Shown: positions 42,911-55,763 of the stretch, piece by piece | How positions within the stretch are numbered: the first letter of the stretch is position 1 | Layout: the number at the start of each line of letters is the position of its first letter | Source of the DNA: Lytechinus pictus | Taxonomy: Eukaryota; Echinodermata; Echinoidea; Temnopleuroida; Toxopneustidae | DNA length: 64,000 bases | Direction: 5' to 3' | Assembly: GCF_037042905.1 (NCBI RefSeq) | Contig: NW_026974141.1 | Coordinates: 1,758,501 to 1,822,500, forward strand | Notes under the pieces: model-generated | The model's database searches: none | The model's input: the letters and a program-made list of their open reading frames with translations, nothing else | Told to the model about the DNA's origin: nothing | Made by a program: the position numbers and the translations under genes

Positions 42911-45758
42911 GCTTTGTGTTTATAGTATCCTGTTAGTCATGGTGGAGAGCTGCATTATAGTTATTGTGTCCTGAGACACAAAATCTAACGTATATCTTAC
43001 AATTGATTTGTACGATTAATTGCATGTTATCGGTGTTATCAATCTCAACAAAAACCCTATTATTAATGGTTTATATTGTGTCTAATGCATGGTTTTGGTG
43101 AGGAGATCATCTTAAAATTGTGCCCAAGATCGCCCCCCCCCCCCTCTTCCTGTCATGTCGTACCTCTTTTGAATATCTATTATAGCTTTTTACCAAAATG
43201 GTTAAATGTACATATTGCAAATCATGTTCAAATAGATTGCTGAATATTTGTTATGGTGTTCTTTAGACATCCTCAGTAATATTCATCTCTGTACAAAAAC
43301 TATCAATATTTGCCATCTCATAACTTCAGATTTACACTTTGTAACCCCCCCCCCCCCCCCCCGGTTTAAAATAATTATTTGACTTTTAATAGGCGATAAT
43401 TTGACTTTTTATGGAAGGTCGTTCTATGCAAGTTCGAAGTATTTTATCGATTATACAGCAACATGCATTTTCAATAGTTACCTTTGAAAATGGAACTGTT
43501 GAAAAAAGTTTTCCTAAAATTTACAAAATGGCGATAAGTAGATGTCAATCGGCTACTTTGAGCGTGGCCAAATATTAATCCTTTAAACAGTGCAATCGGA
43601 ATTATGATTCCGGGATAATGATGATCTTATGGAGTTTTCTGAGTTTTTTTTATTTTTTTTTAATGATTAGCAGTTTTGTTTTCAATTACACTTTTGTAGC
43701 AGAAATTTACAATCATGAAATGTGTAATAGGGAAAGATGAAAACAATGCCAGATATATGGACACTTTACAGTATTATTCTCCAAAATTAGTGCAATCATT
43801 ATGTTATTACTGTTTGGGGTATAAAGGAATCACAATTAACTAATTTCTTTTTAGTTTTTATTTTGATAATTTTTATTGATATCAACTAATTTATCGTTCC
43901 TCTTTCTGGTTTATAACTCTTCTAATTTGTTTTATATGCCCTGTAATATATATTTCTTTTAATTTGATCTTGTTTATGAGTTAGTAAAGCCAATAATGGA
44001 CATTCTTTGAAATATTCATGGCAGATAATAATGTACTTAACTGTTCAAAGTTGTCTATGGTTCATTTAGTCAAAAGTATTAGGAGTGTGCTAGGCATTGA
44101 GAACTTATATCTTTGCTCTTTAAATGTTTGTATAGAATTGGGTTTAATGAAACATTAAATGGTGATAATTTTACCTGTACATTGGACAGTAACAAAATGT
44201 AGAACCAAACACAGCCAACTTATTACTAGTATATTATTCTTAATAAATGTGCCTGTTCATTGGACAATTTCTATGTAAGCACAAACTGTATAAAGTCAAA
44301 GGATTTTTATGTTTGATATTATTCTAAGTAATCTGTACAATAGACAGTATCCATTAATGATAAAAGCATAAATTTTAATTATGGATACACATTTTTATGC
44401 TGATCTAATTCTAAATAATGGTTTTATTCAATTGGACAATTTCTATAAAAGCACAAACTGTAACCCTACTCGTAATATAATTTGATATTTGTTGTGCTAT
44501 TGAATAATTGACATGGAATAATTTTGCCTTACAAATTTGAATAGCTCTTTTGGTCATAAGAGAAAAGCTCTCAACTAAGTAATGTACAGTCCTATGGTTA
44601 AAAAATATGCTATACAAAAGACTTTATGCAGAGCAGTCTTTCAAAAAGGAAGGGCAAATTGCAATGCGATACCAGGAAATATATTCCTAGATTGAAATGT
44701 GTAACTCTAAAAGCACAAACTGTAATTCTAAACTCTAAAAAAGAATTTTGATATTTGATATTATTCTAAATAAGCTATACAATTGACAATATCCATTAAT
44801 AATATTTTTCACAAGCTGTCATATTCTAAAATGCATTTTGATGTTTGATGTTATTCTAAATAAGAAATATGTTCATTTAGTTGTAATTCTATTGAATAAT
44901 TGATTTATACAATGGACATTTTCTTTCTATTGAACTGGTTGTTCTAAATAATATGTTAATTTACTTGTTATTCTGTTAAAGCATAAATTGTAACTCTAAA
45001 TAAACATAAAATATCTTTTTATATTTGTTGTTAAATATTGAATGATTGAAGTATACAATGGACAATTTCTTTAAAAGCTCAAGCTGCATCTAAGCACAGT
45101 AGGATATTGAAATTTGATGTTCTAAATAATCAAAACGCAAACTGTAAACTCTCTACATAGTAAAATATTTTGATGTATCAAAGTACAGTGTAACTTTAAT
45201 CATGGTATATTATCTTTTTGATGTCTGATCGTTAAAAAAATTATTAACTTTGTACAAAGGTACTTTATCATGTACATGTAACAGTGCTCTTCAAATTCAA
45301 CTCCTTTTTTTCACATCCATATTTCATATTCCCCAGTAAATATATTTTACCAGTTCCATTTGGGGGTTAGTTACTATAAATAGGTCACCTTTCATATTCA
45401 TATTCCCTTGGTCAATATCTTATACCATTTCCCTCGGGTAATAATTTACTCATTTAATGCACTGTGAATCTTTCTTATGCCCTTGATCGATAGTTTTTAC
45501 CATTTCCCTATGGCACTATTTTCTTTCATTTATTTATCCAAATTTACATGTAGACAATGTGTGTATGCATATATTTTTCAAAATCAAGTTTTTGTATCAA
45601 CTTTTAAAAGCATGTTTTTTTTCTGATGATATAATCTGACTCATAGAATATAAAATCTATGAATGTGTGTGATGTGTATACCATACAAATATGTCTGTAA
45701 ATATAAAGCTTTCATATTGTATCATGTTCCTGCCTATCACATGAAATTTGAAAAGTGA
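42911..45758. other. AT-rich intergenic DNA with degenerate repeats at 44170-45200
   Basis: No gene. Between about 44170 and 45200 the phrases GGACAATTTCTATAAAAGCA, GCACAAACTGTAA and TTTGATATTATTCTAAATAA recur several times with irregular spacing, suggesting an old tandem array with roughly 200-bp units. Poly-C runs occur near 43130 and 43345. Confidence 0.5.
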
Positions 45759-46263
45759 TTTAAAGGGAAAGTTCACCCTGACAAAAAAATTTTTGTCAAA
45801 AAATAGCAGAAAAAATGATTAAAAATATTGGCGAAGGTTCGAGGAAAATCCATCAAAGAGTGAAAAAGTAATTGGAATTTTAATTATTTGATTTGTGACG
45901 TCATATGTGAGCAGCTTTACGACATATTGTATGGTTAAAAAAATCAATGAAATGCCTTTTTCTCAGAAAATGAAAATGTTGTTTATTGTACCTTCTGCAT
46001 ATATAAATCACTTCTCATATGCTCCTAAAAATAAAATAAAAAATAGGTCATCATGAAACATTAAAAAATGAAATTTTATTGCATTTATACTACATAACAT
46101 ATTTGGCAGCTGCTCGTTAATGATGTCACAAATCAAAAATTTATAAAGTTCTAATAACTCTTAATATTTAACGGATTTTCCTCAAACTTTCACCAATATT
46201 TCTAAATTATTTTTCTGCCATTTTTACAACAAACTTTTCGCAGGGATGAACTTCCCCTTTAAA
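45759..46263. mobile_element. MITE family M2, longer copy
   Basis: Left TTTAAAGGGAAAGTTCACCC and right GGGATGAACTTCCCCTTTAA pair. Subterminal GAAGGTTCGAGGAAAATCC also pairs with GGATTTTCCTCAAACTTTCAC. About 505 bp, non-coding. Confidence 0.75.
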
Positions 46264-46334
46264 TAATGCTCTAAAAGTGTAATGATTCTTACAATCATGT
46301 ATTTACCTACCATTTTAGAGTGTTGTTTTTACTT

Positions 46335-46724
46335 AAAGGTATTGTTTAACTTTGTGAGCAGCCGATTAAAAAAATTCTCAAACCAAGATGAAACATGTGT
46401 ACAAGTGCATGTATTAGAACTAATAAACCCTGAAAACAACCATTATTGAGAATGAAAAGCTAAAACTACAAGGCAAACCCCGATTTTGTAAATAGGCGTC
46501 TTATAGACGCCTAAATAGTACACATAAGTGTATGGGATGAAATTAAGATGGTGTTTTCAGTCACTTTATATTTCAATTTTTGAAGCACTAAATAATTATT
46601 TTCGAACGCAATTTTTTCTGGGCTTCATTTTTGTAACATATCACAGACACAGGTGACAAGTGTGACCTTCTAGCTCAGATTTTTTAAAAGTCAAACCAAT
46701 GTTAACCAATCACTTTAATCATGA
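46335..46724. mobile_element. MITE with TTAAAGGTATTGTTTAAC ends
   Basis: Left TTAAAGGTATTGTTTAAC and right GTTAACCAATCACTTTAA are inverted partners (about 14 of 18). Internal palindrome GGCGTCTTATAGACGCC at about 46495. Confidence 0.55.
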
Positions 46725-49559
46725 AAAAAAATTATTCATCAGCTGTTCCTTTGTGACAATTTCATTCTCATCTTTTATTGTATTAAGTAAGATACAGTGT
46801 ACTAGTCTGCAGGCACAGACCTTTGGTTTGGCATAGTGTATAATGCAGAGTCTGAAGTAATGAGACTAGTTTCTCTCATGGAAAGTATCCACTCTAGACA
46901 TGGCCAAATTTGAGTCTGTGTTTGCAGACTATCAAAATGCAACTCTGAACCTGTATGCATTGTAGCTATAATGTATGCAAATTCATGCATATTTTTTAAC
47001 ATTTAGAATTTATATCGAAGACTTTCCATTAATAGGCTTCCACTTTGATAAAAATACGAGAGATTTGCGTTTAGGTTTACCTTAATTTATTTATTTTTTC
47101 CTTTCCATGTTCACTACACTTTCTGTTCAATCAAAGATAGTAATTGATTTGCAATTTTACATATTTTTACAAATCATCTTCTTGTGATTTTTTTAAATGA
47201 TAAAAATAGTTCACATGAAGGACATTTTTGTGAATATTACAGAACAGCTTATACATGTAGTTTTGTTATTTATTGTAATTGATAATCCATTCATTTTGTG
47301 TGGTATTTATAAATGATATTGATGAATTTTGATGCAAAGATATGAAGTGTAAATATCAACTAGTGGGCAGTATTCTAGTTTATATGCATGAATACCATTG
47401 TTTGAAGTAATTGATTCAGGTTAGAATATTAGGCCCATATTCTGAAAGTTGTGGTTTAACTAAAAACCAATTGTGGCACAAATCTTATTGATAATATCAT
47501 TTATGATATTAGTAAATGTTCTATTTATCATCTCATTTGACATTCAAATAATTTATAACTGTCTGGGAATGATAACTGAAGTATTTTTCGTCATCATGGA
47601 GGCAAGGGGAAGCAAAATAAGAAACAACATAAGAAATGTATGATATTAACAGTTATATGGATTTTTTGGCTTCTCATAATTTTATGAAATGAATAGCACT
47701 GTGAATCGGATGTAAAAAAAATTGTAGATTATAAAGGTCCTTTATAAATTTCGTAAATGTAAGCAATTATAATAAATGTGGATTCTTCTTTGTCAAGATT
47801 GATAATAATATTCTAAAACATAAGGCGTACTTTGATAGTTTGCAAGAAAACAGTATTTTAAGAATGGCAATTTTATCACAATTTGAAAGGCGAGGTAGAA
47901 AGTTTACCCAGAATAAGTTAAGTTTTAATCAATCGAGAAGATTTAACAAGTAGATAAAAATACAAAATTCATGAAAATATTCATATATTTAGACATTCAT
48001 CACATTTTTTTGTTCATGTTATATTCTACATGTATTTGTTGTTCATTTTGTAATCTCTTTATTATATTTATGTCACCCCAAAGTGGACACACTGTCTCAA
48101 TCACAGTATTGCTATATTGTATCGCACAAGGGTGCCATATATATTCTTTGCACTTTTAAGTTATATGATTTGTGCAGTGCCCTTCATTGTACATGCCAAT
48201 TAATTATCTTCTATTTTGATGTGTGAAGGATACATTATGTATATTAATATAAGGAAATATTAAAAACAAAATATCACATCAGTATTTGCTTGTATGGTTA
48301 TTTATTTTGTGGAATTTTCTTTCCCCCCCCCCCCAACAGGTGAAATATTAGATTACCTCAGGCCCCTGCCACCTGTTTTTTTTTTAATATGAATAATATT
48401 AGATGAATTGGTAACTTTTAACTACAGATAAGAACATGAATAGAGATTATAGTTATCATTACTAATAATGATACTTAATTGATATTCTGTTTTAGAAAGG
48501 CGAAATGGTCCTACCTTCTATAATTCTTAGTATCAAACATTTAAGAACTGAATATTTATCATCATTTTATTATTTTTATAATAATTGCATCAATAAGAAA
48601 CATAAAGGCTAGAGGTAACTAGACTTTTTTAATGAATTAATAAAGAGAGTGTGAGACAAAAAGAGCTGCATTGATTTAGTGAATGAATACAAACATAAGT
48701 GGATAAATGGAGTTACAAGAAAGTGAAGATATCGATACTCGGCCGAAGAGGGCGCTATTCTGATTAGATCCAGGCCCTATATTGGAATAGATTTAAAAAA
48801 AACGACACTTCATTAAAGAACGAGCGACATTCCTTACGAATGATGTGCACGAAAGGATAGAGATTCCTTTTTTCATTTTTGTTAAATTCATAATTTAATC
48901 CTTGTCTTAACCACTTTCCCTGCCGGGTCTCCCTGATCCTTGAATTTAATTTAAAGCAATTTAAAATGAAAAAAAAAATTGATAGAATGACAAGTCGAGG
49001 GATCGAGTTAAACTCGTATATAGGAACAAGCTATGAGAAAAAAAAAATATTTCACGTTACTTTCAGGGACCACGTACATATATCCTATTCATAGTCATAT
49101 TTACAAACAATGAACCATAAAACGACGGATATCAAGTCACATTTTTTCACCAATAACGAAACAAGGTCCCCTATAATAGGCCACTCAGCGAAATGATTCA
49201 GGTTGCAAATATTGATTCGTTTGCAACAACGATCTGATCTGTCCTAGTCAAATTATTGGTTGAGATTGATTGGGAACCTCTGTTTAACATAATTGATTTA
49301 TTCCCGCTTCAAATGTCCTTCCATACCGTCTCACTCACGCCCCCCCCCCCCCCTCTTTCCTCCCCCTATCCCCGTTTTTCTCCTCTCCCCCGATCTCTCT
49401 ATCTATCACTCCACCTGGGCTATTATCACTAATCTTTATCGTTGATATCTGCTTTATTTATTTATTGGTTTTCTTTATTCTATACTGCAGGGTTGGCCTG
49501 TTCAATTATGCAAAACTGCTTTCCAAAGGCGCCCTGTAGTTTTTAAAACAACTCTACAT
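46725..49559. other. AT-rich intergenic DNA, no gene recognised
   Basis: Short runs of C at about 48325 and 49340. No ORF has recognisable protein character and no RNA gene was found. Confidence 0.5.
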
Positions 49560-50400
49560 CATGAATAGCAATTCAATGTATGTAACAAAACGATAAAGTA
49601 AAAACAAAATACATTATATATATACATATAGAGTGAAATCAACAATTATTATGGAATCATTACATCTACATCAAGTAATTTAGTGTAATTACATGTATGA
49701 CAGTCAGAATTTTAATGATTTACAATGTTGTTTGAATGCATGGAGGGAAGATTTTCTTTTATAATTCGTCCTTGGGCAGGGTATTTCAAGGGGACATTGT
49801 TCAGTATATCGTGTTTTATAAGTTTGCAGATAAGTGGTCCCAAATAGGCTGGGGCTAAATCGTTTTGTATTTTGAAAGCAACACAAAATTGATATTTGAT
49901 ACGTTCCTCCACTGTTTGCCATTTGCCATGTTTGAGTGTAGCCAACAATTCATGTTGGGGAGTAAGATAGTCCTTGTTTAACATTATTTGGGCATACTTA
50001 TTCTGCAGTTTTTGTATCTTATTTTTGTTGGTTTTTGCACAGATTCCCCAAGATGTACAACAATAATCAATGTAAGGTAAAATCATGGCAAAATATAAAT
50101 TCCCTAAGAATCCTAGGCGGAAGAAATTGTTTGATTCTCTTTATACAACCTATCGTACGAGATATTTTAACAATAATACTAGATAAATGTTCTCCCCATG
50201 TCATGCTAGAGTCAATTGTTACACCCAAGTATTTGATCATATTTACATTTTCTATGGGGTCATTTCTATATTTTATCATTGAAGCATAATTTTTCAATTT
50301 TTTCTTATGACCAAAAACCATGACTTTGGTCTTTTGGGGATGCAAAGTCGGGGATGCGAACCCCTCACAGTCACTTCTTAGCTGTATTCTTATAAAACGA
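49560..50400 (-). pseudogene. LINE reverse transcriptase fragment, 5'-truncated and frameshifted
   Basis: Minus strand 50360-50067 encodes HPQKTKVMVFGHKKKLKN then KYLGVTIDSSMTWGEHLSS and IKRIKQFLPPRIL. After one frame change near 50075-50090 it continues with ILPYIDYCCTSWG and LQNKYAQIMLNKDY to a stop at about 49712. This is the thumb and connection region downstream of the polymerase active site in CR1/L2/Rex-type non-LTR retrotransposons. The catalytic FADD region is absent, so it cannot be active. It abuts GCGC-core repeats at about 50440. Confidence 0.75.
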
Positions 50401-50440
50401 CATAAATAGGAAATAATCTCATAAGCCCTATATATACAAA

Positions 50441-51345
50441 TTGCAAGCGTGAAGTGCGAGCTAATTTTTTTAACTTTCATGTATTTTGTCCTGAAAATAA
50501 ACGTTCTGGCCTGATAAGAACTGCTTGCATTTACCCATGAAGATGATATCTATTTCAACAATTGAATAATGCGAGCGCGAAGCGCGAGCTGAAACTTTTC
50601 GACATTCCGACCTAAAAAAAAGAGGTAATTCTAAGCACTTTTTGTAATCGTGAAAGGGATCGGTATGTCAAAGAGTCAATTTAACCACTATTTTAAGAAC
50701 TCTGTTGGAAAATATTAAAGTGGATGTGGATCACACCTAACAAATGATGCGAGCGCGAAGCGCAAGCTCATATTAATATTATTATTTCGACCTTTGACCG
50801 GGGCATTCTAAGGACATTTTGTCACTTATGAAAATGATGACTACCTTCCTGTTATATTTTAAGCGCGAGATGAAACTTGTCGATATTCCAGTTCTGAAAA
50901 AAGGGCCAATTTATTAGTTATTAGGATTTTTTTTCTTTCTCTTATTTATTAATCTAATAATTATGTTTAATGAGAGCGTGAAGTAAAGCATGAGTTTGTT
51001 GATATTAAGGCCTAAAAACTGGACATTTTAAGCATTTTGTAATCATGAATAGGACGCATGGGTTTACATTTTTTTTAATGCGAGCGCAAATTGCGAGCCG
51101 GTTTTTTTAAACTGTTTTTTATAAAAAAAAATTTACAAACTTAATCATGAAGAACAATAATGCGAGCTCAAAGCGCGAGCTGAAAATATTCAATATTCCG
51201 ATCTGAAAAAAAGTAAATTTAAGCTCTATTTCAAGCACTGTGTAGGAAAATTTCAAAGTGGATGTGGATCACACTTAATAAATGATGCGCAAGCTGATCA
51301 GCGCAAGCTGATATTTTTATTATTATTTTGCCTATGACCGGGACA
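50441..51345 (-). repeat. GCGC-core tandem repeats, left block (host of the hAT insertion)
   Basis: Units of about 100-180 bp with a core like GCGAGCGCGAAGCGCGAGCT (about 50570, 50748, 51080, 51160, 51285). The AT-rich spacers contain ATTCTAAGGACATTTTGTCA and GACCTAAAAACTGGACATTT. The block continues after the hAT at 54670, where a spacer resumes in register. Confidence 0.75.
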
Positions 51346-51615
51346 TTCTAAGGCAGCCATTCTCAATTACTTTTGTTGAAGCTCCACATTTCTTGTTGAG
51401 AATCTCAACTGCGCCACTTTCCATCATGCGACCGGGTAAAGTACTACGGGGGGGGGGGGGGGTCACTGGGAAAGAGTCCCCTGACGACTTGGCAATTAGG
51501 GTCTCTCATTAATATCAACAGAAAATAGTACCAATGGCAACAAACTTCAACAATTTTCAAAATCAAAATTACTTTTCAAAACATACCAGTAGGCGCTAGT
51601 TCAGATCTTTCTGCC

Positions 51616-53475
51616 TCAGATCTGGTGACTGAAATGACTTCTCCCAGATTTTGCCAGTGCTGAAAAATTAGGCTTGACTGATGTGATGGCAACTCGGAGA
51701 ACGTTGCACAAATGAGTGTTTGTTATTCTGTTCCTGTATTTGTTCTTAATGAAGTTCATGTTTGAAAAACACTGTTCACAAATATATGTTGATCCAAAAA
51801 TGGTGAGAATCTTGGTTGACATGCTCCTAAGAACAGGGAAACCAGTAAGTTCAATCCAAAACTTTTCCAACTCTTGACCATTGAACTGCAGTTTCAGTTC
51901 ATCATCAGCCTGTAGCTCGATGAGTTGTTCTTGAAGGTCTTGCTGGGACATGTCTGGAGAAATTGCTCCTGCTTGCTCCAACCATCTTTCATCTGTTGGG
52001 TCTACCAAAAATGGTTGTGTCACAACTAACAGGATACTGTCCAAATTCTTGAAGTCCGCAAAGCGGGTGTGAAACTCGTCCATGAGTTTCTGCACAAATT
52101 CTGCACCTACAATTGCATTAGGTCCATATTCCTTCAGAGTGGGAAAGTACTTCTTGTCTTTGGTCAAATCTTTCAGATAAACCGGTAACATCCCTTGAAA
52201 TGTCTTTACAGTTTTCCTACATGCTGCCAGGGATTTTCCACGTCCTTGAAGTTTCAGGTTCAGTCCATTCAGATGGGTGAAGATGTCCACAAGGAAGGCT
52301 ATCTTTGTCATCATTCCGTCATCAGTCATAAAGCCAAGATGCTTTTTGGCACGCACATCAGTTGACTGACCCAAGTAACTTACGATGTGTGCTCGCAGGG
52401 TCCACATTCTCTTCAACACCTCCCCTTTGCTAAGCCATCGTACAGCTGTGTGCAAAGGAATATCAAAGTACTCTGCCTCTTCGTCTTGTAGAAAGGTTCG
52501 CAAGTCTCGATGTTGCTTGGATGATTTGGCTCTCAAGAAATTCACAATTTCAATAAGTTTGTTCAGGGGCTCAGCAAAGTCGTTGTTGATCTTTGCACAA
52601 AGAACTGAGTTGTGTATAAGGCAATGGAATGACAGAAGCCCAGGTGAAACCTCCTTCATCCTTGCTGCCACGCCTGTTTTCTTCCCGACCATTGCAGGAG
52701 CTCCATCAGTTAGGAGGGATTTCACTTTGGCGATGGAAATTCCGTGTGCATCAAAGAATGATGAAATTGTGCTGAAAATATCACTACTTGTTGTTGATCC
52801 AGTCAGGGGTAGCAATTCGAGAAGCTCTTCACGGAATGTCCCTGAAGACTCATCCAGAAATCTGACAAACAAAGCCAGCTGTGCCACATCTGTGATGTCA
52901 GTTGACTCATCTATGGCAAGGGAGATGGCATCTGCAACCTTCAATTTTTCCAGCAGTTCATCTTTAAGGTTGTTAGCTAAGACCTCAGAGCGTCTTGTAT
53001 TAGTGTCATTAGAAAGAGGAATCTTTTTGAAAGTCTCCACTTTTTCTGGGCAAAGGACCTTTGCCGTTTCAACCATGCATTCCTTCACTACTTCGGATGC
53101 TGTGAATGGAAGTTTGTTCTTGTTAAGAATCCATGAGACTCGGAGGGAGACTTCTGCTGCTTTCTCCTGTGCAGTTCCACCTCTAGAAAACACTGCTACT
53201 GATTTTGCGTGAGACTTAGCTAAATGTTCCATCCTCTTCTTGCGTTCCTCACTTCCTGGTGGATATTTCTTCTCGAATGTGTCCTTGTGTTTTGTATTGT
53301 AATGCCGCTGAATGTCATACCTTTTAATCACAGCTATGGTTCCTCCACATATCAAACATGTTGGTTTCATATTTTGTCCATCTGGAAGTATGAAGAAAAA
53401 ATCAATTTTCCATTCGTCATGAAACCTGCGAGTGTCCGTTTTCAATTTCTTTGGAGGGGGAGCAGCCATTTTCAT
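51616..53475 (-). CDS. hAT transposase (BED finger, Buster/ZBED5-like), 619 aa
   Basis: A single uninterrupted ORF for the cut-and-paste transposase that binds the element ends and joins them to new DNA. Domains: basic N-terminus; BED-type zinc finger with C40, C43, H58 and H63; then an RNase H-like core with candidate catalytic D189 (in LAIDESTD), D257 (in LLTDGAPAMVG) and E567 (in YICEQCFSNM). Also present are the CxxH motif C285-H288 (FHCLIH) and R346-W347 (TAVRWLSKG), both hallmarks of hAT proteins. The C-terminal dimerisation segment FSNMNFIKNKYRNRITNTHL is complete. Every expected key residue is present and the length is normal. It is read toward the left end of the element. Residue roles are assigned by family pattern. 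Confidence 0.93.
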   Translation of the reverse strand: MKMAAPPPKKLKTDTRRFHDEWKIDFFFILPDGQNMKPTCLICGGTIAVIKRYDIQRHYNTKHKDTFEKKYPPGSEERKKRMEHLAKSHAKSVAVFSRGGTAQEKAAEVSLRVSWILNKNKLPFTASEVVKECMVETAKVLCPEKVETFKKIPLSNDTNTRRSEVLANNLKDELLEKLKVADAISLAIDESTDITDVAQLALFVRFLDESSGTFREELLELLPLTGSTTSSDIFSTISSFFDAHGISIAKVKSLLTDGAPAMVGKKTGVAARMKEVSPGLLSFHCLIHNSVLCAKINNDFAEPLNKLIEIVNFLRAKSSKQHRDLRTFLQDEEAEYFDIPLHTAVRWLSKGEVLKRMWTLRAHIVSYLGQSTDVRAKKHLGFMTDDGMMTKIAFLVDIFTHLNGLNLKLQGRGKSLAACRKTVKTFQGMLPVYLKDLTKDKKYFPTLKEYGPNAIVGAEFVQKLMDEFHTRFADFKNLDSILLVVTQPFLVDPTDERWLEQAGAISPDMSQQDLQEQLIELQADDELKLQFNGQELEKFWIELTGFPVLRSMSTKILTIFGSTYICEQCFSNMNFIKNKYRNRITNTHLCNVLRVAITSVKPNFSALAKSGRSHFSHQI

Positions 53476-54648
53476 TCAGAAATCCAGATGGATATCCAAC
53501 TGAGGTTTCAAAACAAAAGAACCAACAAAAAGAACTTACTCGATAAGATTATAACTTCAGCACCAAAAATTTGATATAAATAATTACATCACAATCAATT
53601 CAGTATGGAAGATGAAATGAAGATAGAAAATGAAACTCACTGATTTATCAAATTTATTTATTACTTGTGCAGTATAATTCAATCTCCAAAAAAATTTCTC
53701 ATCAAAATATGCATATCACCCTAAAAACCGCCCCTTTCAAGTAAGTTTTCATGAAAAACACACAGTTTTTGTTATCAACTAAAGATGTGAACCTATTACG
53801 TAAAAAAGAAATCGGGACAACACTGTATGTCAAATAAATTTGATTTTAATTTGGCGCAAGTGCAGTGTCATACCTTGTCAGACATCAGGAAATAAACTTG
53901 TGCGCCTACCGCCCTATCCAGCTGATGAGAAGGATAATTGAATGTGACTAATTGTCAGGTGTATTTTGTCGGGGTTTGGCCCGGTGCGAGACTGCACTGA
54001 CGCCCCAAACTGCAGCCTCTCTCTCCCTCACTCGACCCACGTGCACGTCGGGCATCATTCATTCAGTTAAGCACAGGTGACAGGTGCATTAAAAAAATCG
54101 CGGCAAACAATACATCACCTCATTTTACTTTTACAACTTTGGATTTAAATCAGCTTCGGTAACAAAATTTATTATTTCTATGAACAGGGTGTTCTTTGAC
54201 TGTCAAATTATTCGACTATTAGAACTTACCAAAAATGTACACTCTTGCAGTGAGAAAATTACACGCCGTATAGTTGAAACTTTCGAAGAGCGAGACTTTC
54301 ATACCACTTGTGATGCATATAGTCTTTGTACCAGTCGTACATGAATACACCAAGCAGAGAATAAGTAAAAAGAAGAACACGATCGATCCCCCATAATTGG
54401 GGTTATCGAATGCAAAATCATACAAAATCAGAGGAAATCAATAAAAAATTAAGTTTTAAAATATAGCCAAGTTTTTGTTTTCCTTTTCTTGTTTTCCCTT
54501 ACTAATAAAACGATCATCAAACCTCAATTACAGATTAATAGATCATCAAACTTTTTCCCCATGTTTAATTTTTTTTTCTTATTTTTACTGGCTCCCACGC
54601 GCCACTCCGCAAGGCTCGGTGCGCCACAAGTGGCGCGCGCGCCACCAT
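53476..54648. other. Non-coding 5' part of the hAT element
   Basis: About 1.2 kb between the transposase start and the right terminus. No ORF of note; presumably holds the transposase promoter and end-binding sites. GTGGCGCGCGCGCCAC (about 54630-54645) is a perfect palindrome next to the terminus. Confidence 0.6.
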
Positions 54649-54669
54649 TTGAGAATCCCTGTTCTAAGG

Positions 54670-55584
54670 ATATTTTGTCATCATATGAAAGTGATTACTA
54701 TCTTCTCCTGTTATTCCTAAGCGCGAGATGAAACTTGTCGATATTTCATCGGGTTTTATTATTTTATGTATTTTAGGAATTTATTAGTTATTAAGAATTT
54801 ATGAAAAAGTTATTTTCTTATTTAATAATCTCATATGTTTAATGAGAGCGTGAAATTTGTTAATATTACGGCCTGAAAACTGGACATTTTAAAAATTTTG
54901 TAATTATGAAAAGGACGCATGGGTTAATACATTTTAACAATAGAGCGAACGCAAATCGCGAGCCGATATTTTTATAAACTGTAATGAAAGGGGAGTTTAA
55001 GTAGCTTGTTAGAGGTATACATACCAATCAACTTGCGAGCTCGCAGCGCTAGCCGATAGGCCTACGTTTTGACAATCACATCTGAAAAGGGATATTTTGA
55101 TAACTATATGGAATACACAAAGAAAAAAGGGAACTTGGCAAATCAAATAATGCCACCGCGCAGCATGAGCTGAAAATGTTGATATCTAGACCATAAAACT
55201 GACATTTTACAGAGCACTTAAAAAATCAATTTGTAAATAAAAAAAGGAATGAAAGCTCGATGTCCGAGCTGAAATATGTTTTGTATATTGACTTCAAAAC
55301 TTGATAGTTTAAGCTCCATATCAGCCTATTGAGCAAGATATGAATCTCATCGAACAGACAATACAAGCGCGAGCGAAAATGTTATATAGTGACATGAAAG
55401 TTTGAGTTTTTTTTTGGCAAGTCTTCCTCTCACCTTATTTTATTTACTCGTCTTCCTCTTCTTATTTTCCTCCATTTTTCCCCTCTTATCTTTCCCCTTT
55501 TTTCTTTCTCTCTCTCTCTCTCTCTTTTTTTTTGCTCATTTTTTTTTATCAGGGGGGCATGTGCCCCCAGTAGCTACGCCCCTG
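54670..55584 (-). repeat. GCGC-core tandem repeats, right block, ending in a transposon-like terminus
   Basis: Resumes the spacer interrupted by the hAT (GATATTTTGTCATCATATGA), with further degenerate cores (GCGAACGCAAATCGCGAGCC, TTGCGAGCTCGCAGCGCTAGCC). It ends at about 55584 with CAGTAGCTACGCCCCTG. The complement CAGGGGCGTAGCTACTG is the form of a hAT/MITE terminus, so the repeats may be the body of a larger DNA element. Confidence 0.6.
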
Positions 55585-55763
55585 GGTAGTTTTCTGAAAC
55601 ACAGTGGAGGTTAAAGAGCAGTTATAAAGAACACAGGATGAAGATAAAATTCATCTGCGCAAGGTAATTCAGTTCGCATTTCCCGAGAACTGAGCATGCG
55701 CAAAAAGATTCTTATCTCCACTTTTTGTCATCTTTCGTTTCCGCTCTGCTTTCAACACTTTCT

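Larger units (their letters stand above)
51354..54661 (-). mobile_element. Complete hAT transposon (Buster-like), 3308 bp
   Basis: Inverted ends CAGCCATTCTCAA (51354-51366) and TTGAGAATCCCTG (54649-54661) pair at 11 of 13, with GCGCCAC/GTGGCGC subterminal repeats inside. The 8-bp word TTCTAAGG flanks both sides (51346-51353, 54662-54669), and uninterrupted copies of the host spacer read ATTCTAAGGACATTTTGTCA, the empty site. TTCTAAGG fits the nnnTAnnn duplication consensus described for the Buster branch of hAT. One intact transposase ORF lies between. The perfect duplication and open frame suggest recent insertion; activity is not shown. Confidence 0.93.

Noticed and set aside
52385..53212. 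275-codon plus-strand ORF
   Set aside because: Antisense shadow of the hAT transposase ORF.
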